Shown here: positions 1 through 8,762 of the stretch, piece after piece | How the letters are laid out: each line of letters opens with the position of its first letter | How positions within the stretch are numbered: the first letter of the stretch is position 1 | Source of the DNA: Sphingobacterium sp. UBA5670 | GTDB lineage: Bacteria > Bacteroidota > Bacteroidia > Sphingobacteriales > Sphingobacteriaceae | Length of the DNA stretch: 64,000 nucleotides | Reading direction: 5' to 3' | Assembly: GCF_002420705.1 (NCBI RefSeq) | Contig: NZ_DIIM01000010.1 | Location: 119,978-183,977, forward strand | The notes under the pieces: model-generated | What the model was told of the DNA's origin: nothing | Seen by the model: only the letters and a program-made list of their open reading frames with translations | The model's database searches: none | Program-made: the position numbers and the translations under genes

Positions 1-2575
1 GGACGACCGCCACCCCCGACTGCTCTTCAAAGCTGACCCGTACATTGCCCTGATGATCTTTGAGCATATACTCCGGCTTCAATACCCCGCCGACGTTACG
101 CACTCTTCCTTCAACCATGCTAAAATACGAAATTGCTCCGTTTTCATATACAAATCCGCCAATATAATCCAGGGTTTTAACCAATGTCCCGCCGTCGTAA
201 TGCCTGGCTCGCAAAAGGGTTCCACTTGCCGTATAGGTATAATCAACGTATCTGTTTGTAGCCGTCGTAATGGTCGTTTTTGCTGTGAGCCCCAATACAT
301 TGTAAGCAAAGGAAAGTCCTTTCTTTGGATCAGCTGCAATTGCTCCCACAGCATCATAGCTATAAGCGGTCGTACTTCCTGTCAGGTTGCGAAAACCATA
401 GGTACCCAGGCTGCCCGTTGTACCTTCGGAGACATTGGTCATTTTATCCCCCGTATAACTGTAACTGATATCGTCAATCGTTGTATTGACACCCGAAATT
501 AACGCTGTACGCTGCAGGGTCATCAGGTTTCCGTTGGCATCATAGGTAAGTCCTTTTTCGTCGAAGCTCCCGGTATTGCCCCAGGCTGTTGCTCCCAACC
601 GGTCCTTGTATTGTGCCGACTTCATGCGGTCCTGAAGGTCATAAATCATCAGATAGGATTTCTCCCTGGGGTTATTGTCCGAAGCCGTTTTTGCCCTCCA
701 TTTCACGGCCGAAATGCGTCCGCTATAAAATGCGGTGTTGCCCAAAGATGCATCCACTTTATCATAGAGGAGTTCCATACCGAACAGGTCATTGCTATCA
801 TCGTTGTTTTCCCCGGTCCCCAGATTGCTGCTATTGATGCTCAGCAGCTGTCCGCGGATATTGTAACGGTAATCCACCGATTGCAGAAAAGTTGACCCGC
901 TATTGGTACTATGCAGCTTCTTATCGACCAGTTGTCCCATTTCGTTATAGCTGTAGCTTGCGATACGGATATTTGCTCCATTATTATATTTCTCGTCGAC
1001 ACTGAGAAAGCGGCCGGCATGGTCATACTGATAGCTGTCGTCTATAGTAACTGTACTCAACGTTCCGGCAGATGGAACTTTCCGCACGGTTCGCTGGCGC
1101 AGTATTTTGCCTGTAAAATCGGCCACCTTTGTCTCACTGTCCTCCAATGCCGTATTCAGATGGTTGTTTCTTCTTGTTTGGATAACATCTCCCGTTTTAT
1201 TATAGAAACAAACAGAGGTAAGCCAGATATCGGCGAGTCCATCACCTACGCTCCGCTGCCGAACGACGGTCAGTCTACCCTGGCTGTAGGATGTTGCAGC
1301 CATCTCGTCCTGTAAGCCCTGCGGTGCATAGCTGTGATCAGCCGTACCGTTGCGGTCCAGGTCATAATCGTCAAAATAGACGTAGCTCAGTGGCTCTATG
1401 GCTGTCGTGGGAAACACAAGATTACTATAATACCCTGTCGCTGCCGTATTTATCCTTTTTTCAGACCTATTTACGGCATAACTCAATCCCTGTACATAGC
1501 TCTGCATCGTAGCTCTTGTGGTATACACTGTATTGGTATACATACCCTGGCTTACCGCAACATTACGGGTATCGTATTTGATATAATACCACTTATTGGA
1601 TGCCCGTATGCGGGCATCCTGAACGAGCACAACCCGGTCAAGTGGGTCGTAGATATAATAAATGTCACCTGTTGCAGGCTCCCGTTTTTCTATGACCTGC
1701 CCCTTGTTGTTATACCGGTAGCTATAGATCTGGTCGATTATAGGGGATTGTGTAAGGGTCCAGTTACCCGACTGGCGCATGGCTGTAACAGCTTTCGGCG
1801 GAACAACATATCGCGCCTGTCCAAGATCATCGTATACGTAATAGGTATCCAGCCAGTTTTCCAGCTGTCCCTCTACAGTTTCATTGATATAGGAACGGCG
1901 CAGTACCGTATTACCTGCACGGTCGGTAAATAACTGTGACTTTTGTCCGTCGGCAGTCTGTGTTTCCGCCACACGAAGTGCTCCCGGAGCAAAATTGGCC
2001 GCGGCGGTGCCGTCAGCATTCCAGCGCCGTACGGCATCCGCAGTGGTATTGCTCCGATAAGCATAGGTGCTGCTGTGCTGCCCCGGCTGGAACCCTTCGC
2101 CCGTTGTCCCCATTTCCAGCAAACGGGACAGGGGACTTTTCTCAAACAGCCTTGAGGTATAAGGTTTTCCGTCATTGGCAATTTTCTGCCCGGATGTTGC
2201 ATAAAAGCTCTGCTGTTCAGCAGCTGCATTAGAGCGGTATTCACCGGTAGCCGAACTGGCCTGAAAGGGCAGAAACTCTTTTTCCTGCCTGCCCTGCCTG
2301 TCATAACTGATCGTCTGTACAATGTCCTTGCCCATTGGGCTGGCCTGGCGCTGTACGATCTGGATGGGCCTGCCGAATCCGTCCAGGTAGCTCCGGGTGC
2401 TCATACGTTTGGTATAGTCCAGCGCTAGGACATCATCCATTGTCTTTACTCCACTTACCGTAATGATATCCTGCTGAACAAAATTTTGGGACAGTCCCTG
2501 ACCTTTTGCTTCTTGTACATATAGGTAGGAAAGGCAGACTCCTATTAGATATAAGATGATATTTTTTGTGTTCAT
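1..2575 (-). CDS. RHS/YD-repeat surface protein (DUF6443-type), C-terminus outside window
   Basis: The frame is open from an ATG at 2573-2575 to the left edge, about 858 codons, so the C-terminal part is missing. The N-terminus is a signal peptide (MNTKNIILYLIGVCLSYLYV, cleavage near AKGQG). The body carries many YD-type repeats such as YRYNNKGQVIEKREP, YDPLDRVV and YDANGNLMTLQR. At the window edge it reads YMLKDHQGNVRVSF, the hallmark that opens the RHS-associated core, after which RHS proteins normally carry a variable C-terminal domain. RHS proteins build a hollow shell around a cargo domain; in Bacteroidota many are secreted or surface proteins. It starts 2 nt after the stop of the neighbouring RHS-like gene, so the two are almost certainly co-transcribed. 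Part of it looks GC-richer than its surroundings (31 G/C of 60 in 1921-1980). Whether the missing end is a toxin cannot be judged here. Confidence 0.9.
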   Translation of the reverse strand, partial: MNTKNIILYLIGVCLSYLYVQEAKGQGLSQNFVQQDIITVSGVKTMDDVLALDYTKRMSTRSYLDGFGRPIQIVQRQASPMGKDIVQTISYDRQGRQEKEFLPFQASSATGEYRSNAAAEQQSFYATSGQKIANDGKPYTSRLFEKSPLSRLLEMGTTGEGFQPGQHSSTYAYRSNTTADAVRRWNADGTAAANFAPGALRVAETQTADGQKSQLFTDRAGNTVLRRSYINETVEGQLENWLDTYYVYDDLGQARYVVPPKAVTAMRQSGNWTLTQSPIIDQIYSYRYNNKGQVIEKREPATGDIYYIYDPLDRVVLVQDARIRASNKWYYIKYDTRNVAVSQGMYTNTVYTTRATMQSYVQGLSYAVNRSEKRINTAATGYYSNLVFPTTAIEPLSYVYFDDYDLDRNGTADHSYAPQGLQDEMAATSYSQGRLTVVRQRSVGDGLADIWLTSVCFYNKTGDVIQTRRNNHLNTALEDSETKVADFTGKILRQRTVRKVPSAGTLSTVTIDDSYQYDHAGRFLSVDEKYNNGANIRIASYSYNEMGQLVDKKLHSTNSGSTFLQSVDYRYNIRGQLLSINSSNLGTGENNDDSNDLFGMELLYDKVDASLGNTAFYSGRISAVKWRAKTASDNNPREKSYLMIYDLQDRMKSAQYKDRLGATAWGNTGSFDEKGLTYDANGNLMTLQRTALISGVNTTIDDISYSYTGDKMTNVSEGTTGSLGTYGFRNLTGSTTAYSYDAVGAIAADPKKGLSFAYNVLGLTAKTTITTATNRYVDYTYTASGTLLRARHYDGGTLVKTLDYIGGFVYENGAISYFSMVEGRVRNVGGVLKPEYMLKDHQGNVRVSFEEQSGVAVV

Positions 2576-2577
2576 AA

Positions 2578-5500
2578 CTATTCGATCTCTATAAGTTCAC
2601 AATCCTGAAGTTTTACGCTGAAATCAATTCTCGGTTGGGTTGTTAGATCCACATTAAATTGATAAATACCCGAAGCAACTCCCCTACAGAGCTCCAATGA
2701 GCCATAACTGCACCGTACGCTCTTAAATCCCTGAGGACTATAGGCTGGATGATATCCTCCTAAAGTATAAACTTGGACAGTATAAGCCCCGGGAGGAACC
2801 GAAATATTGGCATTCCAGTTATACCATAGCTCATTTTTTGAAAAAGATCGATATAAATTGGTCCCCTTATAAAATTTAACCTCAGTAATTTCGCCTCCGG
2901 ACATCTCTCCAATGTGTGCTTCGACGCTTGCAGTACTGTCATAAGGCGTCACCACAATCGGTTTGGATGCCGTATATGTGCCATAGAGTGCAGATACCTG
3001 CTGCAAGGTGACCACAAAATTTCCATTAGTAGTGTACATATGCTGAACATCATCGCTGCTTGTTGTAACCGGAGCTGTGCCATCCCCGAAATTCCAGATG
3101 TACTTGCTTCCTTCCTTATTGCGCAATAAACCATAACTCGAAAAATTGATCTGCTTATTGCTTGCTATTCCATCATGGTGAATATATAGCACACTATCAA
3201 TTAGATCATTTTTATTAACATAGCTATTGGCCACCAAGATATTATGGTCAGCATCTAGGGTTCGCCTTAACCGGCCATAACCATCGTATTCATAAAACTC
3301 CGTCACGCCATTCAGCGTAGACTGCGAAGTTGAAATACCTAGATCATAATCTAAAGTATTGACGGTTATAGCAGTCTGCTCCGGAAAGAAATAAATATCA
3401 TCTATAGCCAGATTCTGGGAGGTCTGCAGTTTTGCGACAAAATCTCCCGAAATTGAAGCAACAGAAATATACTGTTGATAAAATTTCCATTCGCTTCCAC
3501 TTGCCAAAAAAGGTACCTGGATACTCTGGCTGGAAACACCATTCACAAAAAGCTGCAGTGTGATATTACCAGCATTAGGAGCTTTTGCCCAAAAAGAGAG
3601 TAAATAACGGTCTGTACCCGCTTTTTTTGAAACGGTTCTGCTGAACACCGTTCCCGTTGGAAGATTCAGGGAACGCTGACCGGTTCGGCCGTCATTTTCA
3701 TTCCATGAATATGTGGACACTGTAGCATCGGGTTTGAATCCATTTTCGTAGTCCGTTGTCAGATCCTCAAAGGTATTTATGGACAGTTCTCTGACGGCAA
3801 CTCCAACAGCACGGACATAGGGGAGGTGGCCGGTATACAATATTGTCTGATTATTTCCCAGGTTATCATCTGATGTTAGCAATTTCCCGTTTAGACCGTA
3901 GGCTGTATAATTGGTCGTGATCCAGTAGCGTGAATCGGAACTGAAATTTCCGCCCTGTACTGTAGACTGCTGAAAATCTGTTATTCCGTCGGCATTCTGG
4001 AAAATTAGCTGCTGTGCTGGCTTCTGATAGGTTACCCCCTGCCAGGTAAATGTATTGAATCTGGTCAGCTGCGCTGATATCGTTTTCACAGTACCGCTGC
4101 GTTCCAGGGTACGCCATGTCTCGATGGGAATATTGATCCCACGATCCTGCAGCTGTTTCATCGCTGTAGCAGTCGCATCGGTGGCTGTGGTCAGGTTGTA
4201 GTCTTTCAGAAACTTGCTGTTATTTCTCAAGATTGACCCATCACTGGCTGTGGTGGTCATCTGGGTCGCATAACTGTGCAACGTGCTTCCATACGTATAG
4301 TCGATTACCTTGCTTTCCTGTACGGTACCGTCGATATTGAAAAGCTCCTCTTTGCGGCTCTGCACAACTTTATCCTTATTATACAGGACAGGATATTTTG
4401 TATAGTAGACAGCATTCCCGATCGTCTCCATTTTAAGGGCATACATTCTGTCGGGTGTCTGCCTGCGCACATAGGTATTTGTACTCTCTTTGACTTTCTG
4501 CCCGTTCTGGTTGTAGGATGTTTCGGAAATTAACTGGCCGCGTTCAAAACTAAAATCCATATTCGGGGCAAAGGGATAGGTATTACGGTCTGCAGCTACG
4601 AGGCCAACCGTAGCACAGCCAGTTCTTGCAAGATAGGACCAATTGGGAGTCCAGTCAGGAGCTGAACTCACATCAAAATGCATAGCTGGCCGGCTAAAAC
4701 GATACAACGTACTCCCCAGGTCGGGTGAACTCTGCTTGACCGTAGCATAGAGGATATTGTCAGGTTCTGCCGAAAGGTCTTCATCGGATCTGATAATAGA
4801 TGCTTTCCATTGCTGTTCGGTTGTACCGCCTCCCGTAGAGGACTGCATAAAGGCAAACTGGGGCAGGGCTATAGGAGCTCCGCTGGATTTGCCGGTCGCA
4901 GGATCAGTATAGTCATAGGTTCGTATCCCATCATTGGTGGTTAAGCCGTCTTTATCTGTAATCTGCTTGACCCTTACACCGCCACCGATAACATCTACAC
5001 CTGCCTGGGCGTCATAAAATTGCTGGGGTTCATAGGTGATCTCCGAAGTGCCGCCATTTTCATATGTAACGCTACGGAGCATGCCATTTTTCACCCGGTT
5101 AATATCTGTTGACCGGGTATTTCCAGATAGCGTGTATGGGTAAGTGCTGGTGAGCCCAGAAGGCAAATAGGTACGGATCCGGTCGTGGGCTGAACTCGAA
5201 GGGTTGAGATAGACCTGTGGGTTCAGGGTGGAAGCAGAACTGCTGTTGTAATAACCCCATGCGTCCAGCTGAGTACTGGCAGAGTCCGGCAGATCGATTT
5301 TATAGTCAAGAACGCTCAATTTTGTTAATCCATAATAGTCAAACTTGGTATTTATTGTTTTTCCGTGGGTAGAACCTATGACCTGATCGAGAAAATACCG
5401 GCGGTATCTGGATTCGCTGGTATTCGCCGTGGCCTCAGAATAGCTGAAACTCAAGCGCCAGATTATTTTCCAGAAACTTGCCGGCGGATCTATGGGAATA

Positions 5501-6549
5501 AGTTCCGATTCATAAGAGTTCAGAGTAAGGTCACTTATGACGTAAGTGCGCGTATATTCGTTGAACTTGTAGGATATTTTAAGCTGCTGGGCTCCTAGAT
5601 TATCGGGCCTTCCTGAATAATTTACCTCCGTGAGCAATACCGGCGTATAATTATCCTCAATCCTGTACTGTTTCGTCTTTGTATTGGAATCCCCTATATA
5701 AAAGGCGACATCCCTTCCCATATAAATCCGGCCTAACTCGCTATAGCCAAAGGACACATCATTACCATTATTATCCGTTATTTTGCTCAGATACCAGTTG
5801 CCATTATAACCGATTGTATTTTTGTAAAGATCATACTGTCGTTTCTGGTAGAGGATACCGGAGAGATTGGGTCTTGTTGCCTGACGAACAAAACGCTCCG
5901 TCACATTGAATTCATAGATGAGCCCCTGATCCGTCTTCACAACGATACTCTGGATACCAAAGCCCGCACCGGACAAAGTATAACTCACTTTCAGGTCGGA
6001 TTTGTCGGTAGATACCAATTGATTTCCTCTAAAGACTAAAGTAGCAGAAAGACCTGGCGCATTGAGATGAAAAACATCCGGTTCCATATCCCATAGGGAT
6101 GAAAAATTTGTCTGGAGATAGGTTAAATCTGTGGTTTCATCGGGACAGGTTGTTTTGTTATTGTCATTGGCGATAGTGAAAGCTGCAATCTTAGCTTCGT
6201 TTCCATTATATAGCCAACCAGCACGTCTATCTGCTCCTGTACCTTGATCGATCTCATCAGGGAGATCACGGAGCTCTCTGGATATTGAGCCACCGATGGA
6301 TACATTCCAGTTCATCCCCGCATTTCCCTCTGAGGCTTTCACCTTAACTCCATTCCCGTAATAGGAGAGATTGATCGGGATCTGGATATCACCCCGCTGG
6401 ATTAAATAGAGCGGAATATTCATCTGGGCACCACCTGTTAAAGGGAATACATCGACGCGTTGGCCATAGCTTTTGCCAGGAAAAATTGTGGCAATCACTC
6501 CCGCAAACAACAAACTGAAAAACCAGTTCACTTTAATATTGGAATACAT
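2578..6549 (-). CDS. large secreted RHS-like protein with PKD domain
   Basis: A 1323-residue protein with a signal peptide (residues 1-29, ending SYGQ). The first part holds an SpvB/RHS-like N-terminal module (PLTGGAQMNIPLYLI, GNAGMNWNVSIGGSISRE), followed by scattered YD-like repeats, for example YEYDGYGRLRRTLDADHN. A beta-sandwich carbohydrate-binding-like stretch surrounds SFWAKAPNAGNITLQL. A PKD domain (YIWNFGDGTAPV, later NFVVTLQQVSA) lies in the last 250 residues. The protein ends without an RHS core or a DHxGNVR motif, so it is not a complete RHS toxin by itself. Its stop is 2 nt from the start of the DUF6443-type RHS protein, and the pair probably acts together at the cell surface. 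The role is inferred; adhesion or scaffold formation is as possible as toxin delivery. Confidence 0.85.
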   Translation of the reverse strand: MYSNIKVNWFFSLLFAGVIATIFPGKSYGQRVDVFPLTGGAQMNIPLYLIQRGDIQIPINLSYYGNGVKVKASEGNAGMNWNVSIGGSISRELRDLPDEIDQGTGADRRAGWLYNGNEAKIAAFTIANDNNKTTCPDETTDLTYLQTNFSSLWDMEPDVFHLNAPGLSATLVFRGNQLVSTDKSDLKVSYTLSGAGFGIQSIVVKTDQGLIYEFNVTERFVRQATRPNLSGILYQKRQYDLYKNTIGYNGNWYLSKITDNNGNDVSFGYSELGRIYMGRDVAFYIGDSNTKTKQYRIEDNYTPVLLTEVNYSGRPDNLGAQQLKISYKFNEYTRTYVISDLTLNSYESELIPIDPPASFWKIIWRLSFSYSEATANTSESRYRRYFLDQVIGSTHGKTINTKFDYYGLTKLSVLDYKIDLPDSASTQLDAWGYYNSSSASTLNPQVYLNPSSSAHDRIRTYLPSGLTSTYPYTLSGNTRSTDINRVKNGMLRSVTYENGGTSEITYEPQQFYDAQAGVDVIGGGVRVKQITDKDGLTTNDGIRTYDYTDPATGKSSGAPIALPQFAFMQSSTGGGTTEQQWKASIIRSDEDLSAEPDNILYATVKQSSPDLGSTLYRFSRPAMHFDVSSAPDWTPNWSYLARTGCATVGLVAADRNTYPFAPNMDFSFERGQLISETSYNQNGQKVKESTNTYVRRQTPDRMYALKMETIGNAVYYTKYPVLYNKDKVVQSRKEELFNIDGTVQESKVIDYTYGSTLHSYATQMTTTASDGSILRNNSKFLKDYNLTTATDATATAMKQLQDRGINIPIETWRTLERSGTVKTISAQLTRFNTFTWQGVTYQKPAQQLIFQNADGITDFQQSTVQGGNFSSDSRYWITTNYTAYGLNGKLLTSDDNLGNNQTILYTGHLPYVRAVGVAVRELSINTFEDLTTDYENGFKPDATVSTYSWNENDGRTGQRSLNLPTGTVFSRTVSKKAGTDRYLLSFWAKAPNAGNITLQLFVNGVSSQSIQVPFLASGSEWKFYQQYISVASISGDFVAKLQTSQNLAIDDIYFFPEQTAITVNTLDYDLGISTSQSTLNGVTEFYEYDGYGRLRRTLDADHNILVANSYVNKNDLIDSVLYIHHDGIASNKQINFSSYGLLRNKEGSKYIWNFGDGTAPVTTSSDDVQHMYTTNGNFVVTLQQVSALYGTYTASKPIVVTPYDSTASVEAHIGEMSGGEITEVKFYKGTNLYRSFSKNELWYNWNANISVPPGAYTVQVYTLGGYHPAYSPQGFKSVRCSYGSLELCRGVASGIYQFNVDLTTQPRIDFSVKLQDCELIEIE

Positions 6550-6622
6550 AGAAAAATAGGATTTTCTCGGTTAATAAATTATAATTTGGCTGTTATAAAA
6601 GCTATGTTAAATATAAGAAACT

Positions 6623-6642
6623 GATTTTGAATTTTCAAAATC
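6623..6642. repeat. 20-bp near-palindrome upstream of the RHS pair
   Basis: GATTTTGAAT/TTTCAAAATC pairs at 9 of 10 positions. It lies in the AT-rich gap between the divergent RHS genes and the unknown gene at 6791, about 75 bp from the RHS start. It could be an operator or only AT-rich coincidence. Confidence 0.3.
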
Positions 6643-6790
6643 TTATTACTAATTGTCAATATTGTTGTAAATTTAGTTTCATTATTCATTTAATAGGCAT
6701 AATTCACTTAATTGACACACTGTGTTGTTTATAATTGGGCAAGTGAATGTTGTTGTAAAGAAAAACGATTTTAAAAATAACGATAAACCG

Positions 6791-7402
6791 ATGCTTGTAA
6801 ATGCAATTAAAACAAGGAGAAGAAAATTGGAGGATACATCCATTCAAGGAAATACAATAATACTAAGAGAAAGCCGGATACATATTGCTTACCCTCCTGA
6901 CTGGCAATGTTTAGACCCAAGCATTTTTGAAGAGTTCAAGCTTTTGATTTTTTCAGATGTTTTTTTAGCATTGGAACAATGGGAAAAGCGAAAGGTTTGG
7001 AAGGCTATTTACGCTCCGCAGTTTATTTTGCAAAATTCGAAGAATGGAATTAATTCATTTGCTGTTTGTTACATCTTTGATAAAGTTGCATTGACCGGCT
7101 CATCAAACTTATCACTAAGAAGTTTAGTTAAGATGGAGCAGATGTGGAGTGGCCATCTCCTTAAATTTGTAGATTCTCTAAGAACGAATCCAAAATCTAT
7201 CATAATTAATTCCTATTTGGCATGTGTATCCGGTAATAGGTCATTTGCGATCAATAATCGTAATCAACAAAATATCCGCATTTTGATGGTGGAATTTGAT
7301 CATCTAATATTGACATTTTATCTGATTGAGCCAATTCTCCCTGAGGGGATGGAGAGCTCGGTTCAAGAATTGATCAATATGATATCTGTGGGACAATGCT
7401 AG
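6791..7402 (+). CDS. hypothetical protein
   Basis: I do not recognise this protein. The frame opens at a GTG (6722), but the first ATG is 6791 and gives a soluble 203-residue product with no signal peptide or membrane segment, so I prefer it. The sequence has a basic N-terminus (KTRRRK), a central part rich in aromatic and hydrophobic residues (ESRIHIAYPPDW, KLLIFSDVFLALEQW), and ends with a hydrophobic strand and short helix (LILTFYLIEPILPEG). It is AT-rich and stands alone between the divergent RHS genes and the maltose regulator. A small cytoplasmic protein next to RHS genes could be an immunity or chaperone partner, but it is on the opposite strand from them and nothing in the sequence proves this. 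Confidence 0.6.
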   Translation: MLVNAIKTRRRKLEDTSIQGNTIILRESRIHIAYPPDWQCLDPSIFEEFKLLIFSDVFLALEQWEKRKVWKAIYAPQFILQNSKNGINSFAVCYIFDKVALTGSSNLSLRSLVKMEQMWSGHLLKFVDSLRTNPKSIIINSYLACVSGNRSFAINNRNQQNIRILMVEFDHLILTFYLIEPILPEGMESSVQELINMISVGQC

Positions 7403-7480
7403 AATTTAAGATTGTATTTTGTAGGCTAATAGAAAAACCTATAACCCGCTGATTTAAAACAAAGGGAACAAAAAGAAAAT

Positions 7481-7512
7481 TTGCTATTCTGGAGAGATAA
7501 TTGCTTTATTTG
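7481..7512 (+). promoter_or_regulatory. candidate promoter of the lacI-type gene
   Basis: TTG at 7481-7483, then 21 nt, then TTTATTTG at 7505-7512. This resembles the Bacteroidota -33/-7 pattern TTG...TAnnTTTG with one mismatch. The gene start follows 43 nt later. Confidence 0.3.
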
Positions 7513-7555
7513 TATCCAACAATTATTATAGACAAAAAGCAAAGGGAATTTCGAT

Positions 7556-8566
7556 ATGTCGCAATTAACAATAGTAGATCTGGCCAAAAAATTAGGCTTG
7601 TCAAAATCGACCGTTTCCCGTGCATTTCGGGATAATGAGGATATTAATCCGGCTACCAAAGCTCGGATTTTGGCTATGGCCGAAGAAATAGGTTTTTCTC
7701 CCAATGTCTATGCCAGTAGCCTAAAAGCGAATAAAAGTCTGACCATTGCGATTATTATTCCCGAATTTGGCAATAAGTTTTTCTCCCAAGCAATCAAAGG
7801 TATCGAGGCTGTGGCACGCTCCAAAGGCTATCATACCTTGATCTATGTGACGGATCATCAGGTACAAAACGAAGCTTCCATCGTACGATCGCTGGCCAAC
7901 GGGCGCGTGGATGGGGTGATTATTTCGGCTTCCGGTGAAGGAAAGGACCATTCCCATTTGCAACTTTTGGCAGAACGCGGCATCCCGGTTATGTTTTTTG
8001 ACCGTTCATATGACGACTGGCAAGGTGGTTATGTCACGGGTAATGACTTTGATTCTGCTTACCTGGCAACCAAACACCTGATCGATAATGCCTGTAAACG
8101 GATCGCTTATCTTGCGATCAATCCGAATGTCTCCATCGGTAAGGTGCGTAAAGATGGCTACGAAAAGGCGTTGCAGGAAGTGGGGATTCCGATCAGGCCA
8201 GCGCTTATTTTAGATACGGTCAATGATGCCGAACAAAATATGCTTGATATTGCTGCTTTGATCGAAAAAGAAAAACCTGATGCCATATTTGCTTCGGTTG
8301 AGCGGCTAGCTATCTCCAGCATACGTGTTGCCAAGCAGCTTGCTATCCGTATTCCTGAAGATCTCAAAATCATTTGTTTTTCTTGCTTGGATATTGCCGA
8401 TCTAATCGATCCAGCACTGAGCGTAGTGAAACAACCGGCCTATGAAATGGGGGAATTGGTAACAAAATACCTGTTGGATAAGATGGATGATCCGGATAAC
8501 AGTAAGATTGCTAATTCGGTTTATCTTGATTCTCAGCTTATTTTTCAAAAATCTAGCCTCAAATAA
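7556..8566 (+). CDS. LacI/GalR-family transcriptional regulator of the maltose locus
   Basis: A 336-residue regulator with the full LacI layout. An N-terminal helix-turn-helix (TIVDLAKKLGLSKSTVSRAF, residues 5-24) and hinge are followed by a periplasmic-binding-protein-like sensor domain (IAIIIPEFGNKFFSQAIKG onward). The start is supported by AAAGGGAA 7-14 nt upstream. It lies directly upstream of, and in the same direction as, the maltodextrin operon, and two GGGAAC-type palindromes sit in the 196-nt gap. By family knowledge it should bind those palindromes and release them with a sugar effector, probably maltose or a derivative; whether it represses or activates is inference. This contrasts with the Bacteroides sus locus, which uses the membrane-bound activator SusR. 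Confidence 0.92.
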   Translation: MSQLTIVDLAKKLGLSKSTVSRAFRDNEDINPATKARILAMAEEIGFSPNVYASSLKANKSLTIAIIIPEFGNKFFSQAIKGIEAVARSKGYHTLIYVTDHQVQNEASIVRSLANGRVDGVIISASGEGKDHSHLQLLAERGIPVMFFDRSYDDWQGGYVTGNDFDSAYLATKHLIDNACKRIAYLAINPNVSIGKVRKDGYEKALQEVGIPIRPALILDTVNDAEQNMLDIAALIEKEKPDAIFASVERLAISSIRVAKQLAIRIPEDLKIICFSCLDIADLIDPALSVVKQPAYEMGELVTKYLLDKMDDPDNSKIANSVYLDSQLIFQKSSLK

Positions 8567-8578
8567 GTAAAAAAATAT

Positions 8579-8609
8579 TTGGTTTTTGTCTATCCATTAT
8601 TTAGCTTTG
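8579..8609 (+). promoter_or_regulatory. promoter of the maltodextrin operon
   Basis: TTG at 8579-8581, exactly 20 nt, then TAGCTTTG at 8602-8609. This matches the Bacteroidota -33/-7 consensus (TTG, TAnnTTTG). The predicted start site falls about 6-8 nt downstream, at the first operator. Confidence 0.6.
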
Positions 8610-8617
8610 GTTACTTT

Positions 8618-8631
8618 CGGGAACATTCCCG
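8618..8631. promoter_or_regulatory. LacI-type operator O1
   Basis: CGGGAACATTCCCG is a palindrome except for its two central bases. It begins 9 nt after the -7 box and so covers the expected transcription start, a position where a bound repressor would block initiation. Confidence 0.65.
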
Positions 8632-8683
8632 GAAGTATTTAAATAATCAATTTGTATAAAATTATTGGATAGGGAAAACTGAA

Positions 8684-8708
8684 AAATCGCAACAGGCGAT
8701 TTCTTTTT
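8684..8708 (+). terminator. hairpin plus T-tract in the leader between the two operators
   Basis: AAATCGC (8684-8690), loop AACAG, GCGATTT (8696-8702), then CTTTTT. A 7-bp stem with a T-rich 3' side resembles a weak intrinsic terminator. It could end the lacI transcript or attenuate the operon message that starts near 8616. Confidence 0.45.
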
Positions 8709-8719
8709 ACCTTGATTTC

Positions 8720-8731
8720 GGGAACGTTCCC
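8720..8731. promoter_or_regulatory. LacI-type operator O2
   Basis: GGGAACGTTCCC is a perfect 12-bp palindrome, preceded by TTTC as is O1. Its centre lies 101 bp downstream of the O1 centre, and it ends 31 nt before the operon's first start codon. Two sites at this spacing suit cooperative binding or looping by a tetrameric LacI-type protein. Confidence 0.65.
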
Positions 8732-8762
8732 ATTGTCAGGATCCAACCAAAACTAATTATCG

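Noticed and set aside
53..1933. Several plus-strand open frames of 60-200 codons
   Set aside because: They are antisense shadows of the minus-strand RHS gene, whose frame carries clear YD repeats.
6722..6790. GTG start extending the hypothetical gene
   Set aside because: ATG 6791 is the first ATG in frame; the added segment is AT-rich and not clearly protein-like. Not excluded.
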